This document shows positions 1 to 5,202 of a DNA stretch of 9,401 bases, in pieces (within the stretch, counting starts at the first letter, position 1; every line of letters starts with the position of its first letter). The notes beneath the pieces are model-generated. The model was not told the origin of the DNA and made no database searches. It was given only the letters and a program-made list of their open reading frames with translations. The stretch is from Chlamydiota bacterium. Lineage in GTDB: Bacteria; Chlamydiota; Chlamydiia; Chlamydiales; SLFE01. The stretch lies in contig JAAKFL010000069.1 of the NCBI GenBank assembly GCA_011065065.1, positions 1-9,401 on the forward strand. The letters run 5' to 3'. Both the position numbers and the translations under genes were made by a program.

Positions 1-1
1 T

Positions 2-490
2 CTCTTGGATGCATTATCTGATTATATTTCACGACAAGGATTTACCAGTGCCTATCATCATCATATGGGGACAGTCATTCAGGATGCGGATGATATCCAG
101 CGTCTGATGAATGATACAGAAAAACTTGGACTTCTTTTTGATACTGGGCATCTGGCTTATGCATCTGAGGATCCGTTACGAGTCTTAAAAACCCATTGCG
201 ATCGTGTCACTCATGTACATTTAAAGAACATAAGGACCTCTGTATTACGCAACAATTTGGAAAAAGACACAGATTTCTTTACAGCGATATTGGACGGCGC
301 GTTCACCGTTCCGGGGGATGCGTCTGATGGTGAAATTGATTTTCATCCCATACTTGAAACATTAGCGCATTCTGGATACAACGGTTGGATGATTGTGGAA
401 GCCGAGCAAGACCCCAGCAAAGCCCCGCCATATCAATATGCCAAAATGGGATACAACTTTTTGGCACCACGAACGTCTATCACTGTATAA
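2..490 (+). CDS. iolE: Inosose (2-keto-myo-inositol) dehydratase, 3' part only
   Basis: This is the C-terminal 162 residues of an IolE-like protein; the frame is open to the window edge, so the true start lies to the left. The family dehydrates 2-keto-myo-inositol (scyllo-inosose) to a diketone, the second step of myo-inositol catabolism in the cytoplasm. It is a metal-dependent TIM barrel of the xylose isomerase-like superfamily. Visible motifs, numbered from the first whole codon, are YHHHMGT (18-24), FDTGH (46-50), HVHLKN (71-76), VPGDASDGEIDF (103-114) and VEAEQDP (132-138). The Asp, His and Glu in these match the usual metal-ligand positions of the fold, which is an inference from family knowledge. 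Bacillus IolE is about 300 residues, so a little under half is missing. The gene converges on iolG, and no separate terminator with a T tract follows it. Confidence 0.9.
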   Translation, partial: LLDALSDYISRQGFTSAYHHHMGTVIQDADDIQRLMNDTEKLGLLFDTGHLAYASEDPLRVLKTHCDRVTHVHLKNIRTSVLRNNLEKDTDFFTAILDGAFTVPGDASDGEIDFHPILETLAHSGYNGWMIVEAEQDPSKAPPYQYAKMGYNFLAPRTSITV

Positions 491-827
491 TATTTTATAT
501 GTAAAATCAGCATCCTTAAAAATAGCCCGGAGGGCTTAAATTGCAACAGCCCCGGGCATCGCCCGGGGTAAGGTTGCCTCATTCGTCGCAGCCTGTAAGG
601 CTGCAAGAGGGTTCCAGTGATCTTGCAACCTTACAGGCTGCGACGAAACTAAAAACCTTACCCCGGACGATGCCCGGGGCTGTTGCAGTTTAAGCCTTTC
701 AGGCTATAGTCCCAAAACCAATAATCATAAAAACAAAGTATGCGTTCACGGGGCATTAGGCATATGCTATTCCGGACGCGATAGCGAACAAGAATTGCAT
801 AACCCTAATACCCCGTGAACGCATACT
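491..827. other. Convergent intergenic region without a gene
   Basis: This is the 337-base gap between the stop of iolE (+) and the stop of iolG (-). I see no plausible coding region in either strand. Almost all of it is inverted repeat: a 186-base palindrome (522-707) and most of a 95-base hairpin (735-829), listed separately. The short remainders, 491-521 and 708-734, are AT-rich and featureless except for the A run at 729-737, which serves as the T tract of the leftward terminator. Confidence 0.8.
522..707. repeat. 186-base near-perfect palindrome with nested small hairpins
   Basis: The arms 522-608 and 621-707 are reverse complements without any gap: by hand count 75 of 87 positions match, with six of the twelve mismatches clustered at 576-581. 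The loop is 609-620. Each arm also contains its own small hairpins: AGCCC-gga-GGGCT (524-536), CCCCGGGC-atc-GCCCGGGG (550-568) and GCAGCC-tgtaa-GGCTGC (588-604), with counterparts at 693-705, 661-679 and 625-641. It could fold as one long stem or as six short ones. The first small hairpin changes from C-G to T-A between arms while staying paired, which favours the short hairpins being maintained. It may be a palindromic intergenic repeat of REP or MITE type, or a pair of such units in opposite orientation. No transposase or target duplication is seen. Confidence 0.85.
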
Positions 828-829
828 TT
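735..829 (-). terminator. Long hairpin terminator of the iolA-iolG unit
   Basis: The outer stem pairs 735-760 with 804-829 (26 positions, one mismatch at 754). An inner stem pairs 763-772 with 792-801 with one mismatch, and 777-779 can pair with 785-787. Read leftward, the stem is followed at once by TTTGTTTTT (complement of 729-737), which makes a classical rho-independent terminator for iolG. Two bases of the iolG stop codon (828-830) lie inside the stem. Read rightward there is no T run, so it would not be an efficient intrinsic terminator for iolE. The stem is much longer than usual for a terminator. Confidence 0.75.
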
Positions 830-1853
830 AAACCTTCGTAGAATCGATTACCTGTGGCTCAGGAATCGTCACCAGTTTCCCAGTTTCCAATGATTCAGTT
901 GCGGCATTGGCGATGACCATGGCTTGCCTTCCGTCTTTTCCTGTGATCCAGGGCTTTTCGCCCTTTCGGACGACGTCGGTGAAGAAGTGATCCATTTCGA
1001 GCTGATAGGCGTCTTTGTATCGCTGAGGAAAGCTGGGGTAGGGACAGCCTTGCTTGACCCCATCCTGATTTGAATGCACGACTGTGGTTTCATGAAGATT
1101 ATGCGCGTGAAGAGTTCCTCTCGCCCCTGATACTTCGATGCGCTGGTCATATCCAAAGACACATCTTCGGCTATTAAAAATATGACACAGCGTTCCTTTT
1201 GCAGTTTTCATCACAATCATTGCAGTATCCACATCACCAAATTCCTTAAGCGAAGGATCCACTAAACAACTCCCTGTCGCATAAACTTCCACCGGTTCAT
1301 CTCGCAACATCCAGCGGATCATATCAAAATCGTGGATGGTCATATCGCGGAATATGCCTCCCGATGTTTGCAAATAATCGACCGAGGGCAAATCAAGATC
1401 GCGACTTGAAATGGTGATCTGTTCAATGTTACCAATCAATTGACTTCTGAGTTGGCTTTCCAAATGCTGGAAGCTGGGATCAAACCGTCGGTTAAATCCA
1501 ATCAACAGGGGAACTCCGTACTCTTCAACCGCGGCAAGGCATTCGTCAGTTTTTTCTAGAGTGAGGTCAATGGGTTTTTCACAAAAAATCGGCTTCTTAA
1601 GTTTGGCAAATGCGCTAATCAAGTCAGCGTGAGTCGCAGTATTGCTGACAATGACAACAGCTTCAATTTTAGAATCGTCAAAGGCCTCTTCGATTTTCCC
1701 ATAAGCTTTGGCTCCGTATTGCTCGGCCAATGTATCTGCCGCTTCACGATTGAGGTCTACCACGCAATAGAGTTCTCCGTCGGCACTTCGGTGGATGTGC
1801 TTGGCGTGGTCGGTTCCCATGCGACCAGCTCCGATGAGGCAGGCTTTAATCAT
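828..1853 (-). CDS. iolG: Inositol 2-dehydrogenase (Gfo/Idh/MocA family)
   Basis: This is a 341-residue NAD-dependent oxidoreductase that should oxidise myo-inositol to 2-keto-myo-inositol, the first catabolic step and the one that supplies IolE. The N-terminal Rossmann fold carries GAGRMG (8-13). CEKPIDL (91-97) holds the family's EKP motif with the catalytic Lys at 93. RDMTIHDFDMIRWM (169-182) supplies Asp170 and His174, which match the Asp/His pair known in Bacillus IolG. The length is normal for the family. The start is firm: its ATG overlaps the TGA of iolA in an ATGA, so translation is probably coupled; no strong ribosome binding site is seen. Gfo/Idh/MocA enzymes vary in substrate, and scyllo-inositol or another polyol is possible, but the iolA and iolE neighbours support inositol. 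Confidence 0.88.
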   Translation of the reverse strand: MIKACLIGAGRMGTDHAKHIHRSADGELYCVVDLNREAADTLAEQYGAKAYGKIEEAFDDSKIEAVVIVSNTATHADLISAFAKLKKPIFCEKPIDLTLEKTDECLAAVEEYGVPLLIGFNRRFDPSFQHLESQLRSQLIGNIEQITISSRDLDLPSVDYLQTSGGIFRDMTIHDFDMIRWMLRDEPVEVYATGSCLVDPSLKEFGDVDTAMIVMKTAKGTLCHIFNSRRCVFGYDQRIEVSGARGTLHAHNLHETTVVHSNQDGVKQGCPYPSFPQRYKDAYQLEMDHFFTDVVRKGEKPWITGKDGRQAMVIANAATESLETGKLVTIPEPQVIDSTKV

Positions 1854-3349
1854 AATGATTCCATTTGAATAGTGGTGTTAATCCCAGATGATGGACCTTC
1901 TTGTCCGAGCCATCGGGAAGTAATGGTTTTGGTTTGGGTATAAAATCTCACGGCGTGTTTTCCATAGGCGTTGTGGTCTCCACGTATCGATCCTCTCCAT
2001 CCAGTAAAGCTGAAGAAGGGGAGGGGAACGGGAATGGGAATATTGACCCCCACTTGTCCCACATCGACATGATGTTGAAAATATCGTGCTGTTTGCCCTG
2101 ATTCGGTAAAGATTGCCGTCCCATTTCCATATTCATTCGCATTAATCAGCTCTATGGCTTCTTTAAGACTTTTCGCTTTCATGATCAAAAGCACCGGGCC
2201 AAAGATTTCTTCTTGGTAAGCGGTCATATTAGCCCTCACGTCACTTAAAATTGTGGGGGCAACAAAGTTTCCTGGTTCACCTCTTCCATCAAGTCGACAC
2301 TGTGCACCGTCATCAATGGCTGATTGAATGAAATTGACAACCCGTTCCTTTGCTTGGGGAGAAATCAATGGTCCCAAATCCAAATCTTCTTCTCCGGGTC
2401 CCACCTTTAATTCACGTGCGATTTTCACCAATTCATCGATCCACTCATTTGCCTCTCCAACAAAAATAGCTACTGAAAGTGCCATACACCGCTGACCGGA
2501 AGCTCCAAATGCCGCTCCCGCAATGGCCCTCAAGGTTTTTTCTTTATTGGCATCAGGCATAATGACTGCGTGATTCTTGGCACCTAGTAGAGCCTGACAC
2601 CTTTTTCCAGATTTAGTCGCCCGATCAAACACATGATGACCAGTTCCCACTGACCCGACAAAAGAGACTGCTTTCACCAAAGGATGATCGCAAAGCCCAT
2701 TCACGACATCGGGACCTCCGTGCACGACATTTAATACCCCATCTGGGAGGCCAGCTTGTTTCATTAAATCGACCAGCATCATAGCGGTCATCGGAGTCTG
2801 TTCGGATGGTTTGAGAACGAAAGTGTTTCCCGCTGCAATTGCGATGGGGAACATCCACATCGGGATCATGGCGGGGAAGTTAAACGGTGTAATCCCGACA
2901 CAAACTCCCAATGGTTGTTGGACACTGTAGGTGTCGATTTGCTTCGAAACATTTTCCACCATCTCGCCCATAATCAGAGAAGGAATGCCAGTGGCATATT
3001 CCACAACCTCCAGTCCTCTCATCACATCCCCTTTGGCATCGGAAAGAGTTTTCCCTTGTTCTCGGCATAGGCAGAGAGCAAGATCATCCATATGGTCTCG
3101 AATTAAAGCCTGCAACTTGAAGAATACCCGTGCTCTTTGTGATGGGGGAGTCTCTCTCCAATTCTTATAAGCCTTATGAGCCGTTTGCACAGCAACATCC
3201 ACTTCCTTTTCTGTGCAAAAAGGAACGAGACCCAGAACCTCATTGGTTGCCGGATTGCAGTTTTCCATCCAAACGTCACTTTGAGATTCTCTCAATTCAC
3301 CATTGATGAAGAGTTTTACTTTTTCGATTTTTTCTGTCACAGCCGTCAT
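1850..3349 (-). CDS. iolA: Methylmalonate/malonate-semialdehyde dehydrogenase (CoA-acylating)
   Basis: This 499-residue aldehyde dehydrogenase is of the MmsA/IolA type, which converts malonate semialdehyde (from inositol) to acetyl-CoA, or methylmalonate semialdehyde (from valine) to propionyl-CoA, using NAD and CoA. Visible motifs are TPFNFP (154-159, with the conserved Asn157), LKPSE (179-183), SFVGS (229-233), LLGAKNHAVIMPDA (254-267, typical of this subfamily in place of the general-base Glu of hydrolytic enzymes), GQRCMA with catalytic Cys288, and EEIFGPV (380-386). Length matches the family. The start has a modest AGGTGA (3353-3358). The stop overlaps the iolG start, so the two form one transcription unit. 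Because of that linkage, inositol use is more likely than valine degradation. The gene could equally be labelled mmsA. Confidence 0.93.
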   Translation of the reverse strand: MTAVTEKIEKVKLFINGELRESQSDVWMENCNPATNEVLGLVPFCTEKEVDVAVQTAHKAYKNWRETPPSQRARVFFKLQALIRDHMDDLALCLCREQGKTLSDAKGDVMRGLEVVEYATGIPSLIMGEMVENVSKQIDTYSVQQPLGVCVGITPFNFPAMIPMWMFPIAIAAGNTFVLKPSEQTPMTAMMLVDLMKQAGLPDGVLNVVHGGPDVVNGLCDHPLVKAVSFVGSVGTGHHVFDRATKSGKRCQALLGAKNHAVIMPDANKEKTLRAIAGAAFGASGQRCMALSVAIFVGEANEWIDELVKIARELKVGPGEEDLDLGPLISPQAKERVVNFIQSAIDDGAQCRLDGRGEPGNFVAPTILSDVRANMTAYQEEIFGPVLLIMKAKSLKEAIELINANEYGNGTAIFTESGQTARYFQHHVDVGQVGVNIPIPVPLPFFSFTGWRGSIRGDHNAYGKHAVRFYTQTKTITSRWLGQEGPSSGINTTIQMESL

Positions 3350-3435
3350 AATTCACCTAAATTTTTTATTAGCATACTAGATCAGACCAATGAAAAAAAC
3401 AAGCTTTACAAAAGAAAATTAAAAAGAAAGACTCA

Positions 3436-3472
3436 ATCTTCGCGCATCTTCGTGATCTTCGCGATCTTCGCG
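3436..3472. repeat. Four tandem copies of ATCTTCGCG
   Basis: Units are at 3436-3445 (one extra C), 3446-3454 (T for C), 3455-3463 and 3464-3472, followed by GTTAAATA. They lie in the 139-base gap between the trehalase stop and the iolA start, on the 3' side of trehalase. On the leftward transcript they read CGCGAAGAT repeats, followed by a T-rich tract that might help termination, although no stable hairpin is apparent. I recall similar TTCGCG-rich strings between genes of unrelated bacteria, but cannot confirm a match here. Function unknown. Confidence 0.75.
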
Positions 3473-3488
3473 GTTAAATACAACAAAG

Positions 3489-4967
3489 TCACTCTGAACA
3501 AAACCGCCGCTTCAACAACAAATACACAGCATTCGTCCACCCAAATCCATGCTCATTACTCTCATACCCATAATCAAGATGAACATCGGAATCGCATTCA
3601 ATCACATCGTATTTTTCATACATATGCCCATGCTTGGCGAATTCTTGTTCCACTAATCCACAAAACTTATCTGAAATTCTCCTCGCTTCCGCAACATATC
3701 CATAACGAGCCAGCCCCGACACGGCAATCCATTGAAGCGGCGCCCATCCATACGGTGAATCCCACTGACATCCCGTCTGCGTCGTACTTGTGGTCAGACC
3801 GCCTTTTCGTTCAAACAACGGCAGGTTGTTCACCACCGCTGCCGCTTGTTCGCGACTGGCTATTCCGGCCCAAAGAGGGTAGAAAGTAGTCAAAAAGGGA
3901 TAGGGATAATGGGATTTCTTATGAAAGTTATAGGGGAAATAAAGCCCACGCTCTTCGCTCCACAATAAATGGTTGATCATTTTTTTTCGGTGTTTTGCCA
4001 GCTGTTTCCACTTCTTTTTTTCATCGCGAAGGTTAAGAGTTTTGGCGATTTCTTTTAAATCTTTCTCCATGAGATAAATCAAAGTATTGAGACAAACCGG
4101 AAGCTGATACGTCGTCTCAATCCCATAAGGACCAAAACAGCAGGAAACGTCAAAACCTGATTCTCGCATAGCGCGATCATCTAAGTAATACATTTCCTTA
4201 AGTTCGGAATCAAAATGAGTGTTTGAAACCTCCAATTTTCCTTGTGCAATAAGATCTTCAACACGATCGAAATGATTTTCTCCGAGGTGGTTGATTTCTG
4301 ATGATAAGACCTCTATTGCAGGACCGGTGGCATTATCGTAGTATCGTGCTAAATGATACTGAGGGATATGTCTGGGATGTGATGTCCAAAATTGATAGTA
4401 TTTTTTGAGAATCGGATATGCCTCTCTTAATTGCTCGATATTTTTTCCGTAAACCATAAGCACCATTTGCGAAAGAAACGGAGGATGAGATCGTGTCAAA
4501 TGATAACTGCGGTTACTATTGAGAACATGGCCATAGTGCTCTACTTGATAGAGTTGGTTGTCAACAATGTTTTGAGCCATTGATACATCACCCTCTTCTA
4601 GTAGGCCGAGAAGAATGAAATAGCTATCCCAGCCGTACATTTCGTTAAAGCGGCCGCCGGGGGTAATGTAGGGTTTGGGGAGATAGAGAAGACCGTGATG
4701 ATCGATTTGCTCAAAGGTTTCAGGAAGAACCTGGACATCGAAATGGTTGAGTGAATTTCTGATTCGATCGGAATTTTCTAGCGAGGAAATATAAAGAATG
4801 GGTTTCTTGTCCGATTGTAATTTCGGATCGAATGCGCTAATTGATTGGTGGCATGACCGTTCGAGAGTTTTCCATGTTTGTGTAATGTAATGAAATGTGT
4901 CTGAGGAATGCATGGCAAGTAATAGGGAGAAAAAATATTTTATGTGTGCGTTTGACAGGAAGTTCAT
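3489..4967 (-). CDS. Trehalase, glycoside hydrolase family 37
   Basis: The enzyme splits alpha,alpha-trehalose into two glucoses. This 492-residue protein has both family signatures: PGGRFNEMYGWDSYF (103-117) and QWDSPYGWAPLQ (401-412). It also has NSNRSYHLTRSHPPF (150-164). By analogy with E. coli TreA, the catalytic acid would be Asp273 in ESGFDVS and the base Glu469 in YESNEHGFGWTN; both are present, so the enzyme looks active. It is somewhat shorter than E. coli TreA or TreF. The start is supported by GGGAGGAC (4973-4980) five bases upstream. The N-terminus has one Lys and a short hydrophobic run (YFFSLLLAM, 11-19), too weak to call a signal peptide, so cytoplasmic or periplasmic location is open. 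It is upstream of and co-directional with iolA (139 bases apart), and divergent from the LRR genes. Confidence 0.93.
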   Translation of the reverse strand: MNFLSNAHIKYFFSLLLAMHSSDTFHYITQTWKTLERSCHQSISAFDPKLQSDKKPILYISSLENSDRIRNSLNHFDVQVLPETFEQIDHHGLLYLPKPYITPGGRFNEMYGWDSYFILLGLLEEGDVSMAQNIVDNQLYQVEHYGHVLNSNRSYHLTRSHPPFLSQMVLMVYGKNIEQLREAYPILKKYYQFWTSHPRHIPQYHLARYYDNATGPAIEVLSSEINHLGENHFDRVEDLIAQGKLEVSNTHFDSELKEMYYLDDRAMRESGFDVSCCFGPYGIETTYQLPVCLNTLIYLMEKDLKEIAKTLNLRDEKKKWKQLAKHRKKMINHLLWSEERGLYFPYNFHKKSHYPYPFLTTFYPLWAGIASREQAAAVVNNLPLFERKGGLTTSTTQTGCQWDSPYGWAPLQWIAVSGLARYGYVAEARRISDKFCGLVEQEFAKHGHMYEKYDVIECDSDVHLDYGYESNEHGFGWTNAVYLLLKRRFCSE

Positions 4968-4972
4968 AAATT

Positions 4973-4980
4973 GTCCTCCC
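4973..4980 (-). promoter_or_regulatory. Ribosome binding site of trehalase
   Basis: On the minus strand this reads GGGAGGAC, then five bases and the ATG at 4967. It is one of the strongest Shine-Dalgarno sites in the window and fixes the trehalase start over the internal Met19. Confidence 0.75.
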
Positions 4981-4988
4981 TCTTGTGC

Positions 4989-5077
4989 TTATACCCCGCG
5001 CGCTGTCAAATTTAGATTTGGACAACGCGAAAGTTCCCGCGGTTGAAATTCCAAATTTGACAGCGTGCGTGGTATAA
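4989..5077. repeat. Inverted repeat in the trehalase/LRR divergent gap
   Basis: The arms 4989-5013 and 5053-5077 pair at 23 of 25 positions; the exceptions are 4996 and a wobble at 5000. Within the loop, CAAC and GCG (5023-5029) can pair on with CGC and GTTG (5038-5045) with small bulges, extending the hairpin. Each arm contains TTGACAGCG...TATAA pointing outward, so the sequence is symmetrical for both directions. There is no T tract on either side, so it is not an obvious terminator. It may be an operator for divergent control, or a leader structure of the trehalase mRNA, whose ribosome binding site starts only nine bases beyond the arm. Confidence 0.8.
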
Positions 5078-5118
5078 CCCTATCATTGATGAGTTTGTCC
5101 ATTAATGTCAAATTTAGA
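5004..5118. promoter_or_regulatory. Three copies of TGTCAAATTT in the divergent gap
   Basis: TGTCAAATTTAGA occurs exactly twice in direct orientation (5004-5016 and 5106-5118), and TGTCAAATTT once inverted (5053-5062). Two of the three are in the arms of the long inverted repeat, but the third lies outside it, so the repetition is not only a consequence of the palindrome. Such spaced copies between divergent genes suggest binding sites for a regulator. No regulator gene is in the window. Confidence 0.45.
5082..5111 (-). promoter_or_regulatory. Candidate promoter for trehalase
   Basis: The minus strand reads TTGACA (5106-5111), an 18-base spacer, then AATGAT (5082-5087), a perfect -35 and a 4/6 match to the -10 box. 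Transcription would start near 5075, giving a leader of about 108 bases that contains essentially the whole 4989-5077 hairpin. This is inferred from consensus alone. Confidence 0.35.
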
Positions 5119-5138
5119 AATTCAAGATTTTTTTTTCA

Positions 5139-5167
5139 CTGACAAAAATACTGAGTTAAAATAAGAT
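5139..5167 (+). promoter_or_regulatory. Candidate promoter for the LRR genes
   Basis: CTGACA (5139-5144), a 17-base spacer and TAAGAT (5162-5167) resemble a sigma-70 promoter (5/6 and 4/6 matches). The start point would fall near 5174, just ahead of the ribosome binding site at 5193. A run of nine T at 5128-5136 lies immediately upstream. This is a consensus match only. Confidence 0.4.
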
Positions 5168-5192
5168 TTCGGTCTTAGTAGTTTCTAAAAAT

Positions 5193-5197
5193 GGAGG
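5193..5197 (+). promoter_or_regulatory. Ribosome binding site that decides the start of the first LRR gene
   Basis: GGAGG lies five bases before the ATG at 5203. The in-frame ATG at 5191 overlaps this site and has only A-rich sequence (TTTCTAAAA) before it, with no Shine-Dalgarno. The downstream start is therefore preferred, which removes four residues (MEVF) from the longest reading. Confidence 0.7.
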
Positions 5198-5202
5198 TTT
5201 TT

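Noticed and set aside
5..7. TTG at position 5 as the start of iolE
   Set aside because: The frame is open before it, and the protein would lack the first half of the IolE barrel. The gene is simply cut by the window edge.
522..829. Transposon ends or a MITE with target duplication
   Set aside because: The palindromes resemble such elements, but I find no transposase, no convincing flanking duplication, and the two palindromes do not resemble each other.
1629..1868. A 79-codon + strand frame opposite the iolG start
   Set aside because: It is antisense to the Rossmann-fold coding region of iolG, with no ribosome binding site and no recognisable product.
3436..3472. CRISPR array
   Set aside because: The repeat units are 9-10 bases and directly adjacent, with no spacers and no cas genes nearby.
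3176..3889. A 237-codon open frame on the + strand
   Set aside because: It runs antisense across the start of iolA, the intergenic repeat and the end of trehalase. Its translation is low-complexity (His, Thr, Ser, Gln rich) with no domain, and both genes beneath it have clear family motifs.
4837..5025. A 62-codon minus-strand frame across the trehalase start
   Set aside because: It overlaps trehalase in another frame and begins inside the inverted repeat; the strong ribosome binding site at 4973-4980 serves the trehalase ATG instead.
4989..5078. Promoters formed by TTGACA and TATAA within each arm of the inverted repeat
   Set aside because: The spacing between the two boxes is only about 10 bases, too short for a sigma-70 promoter.
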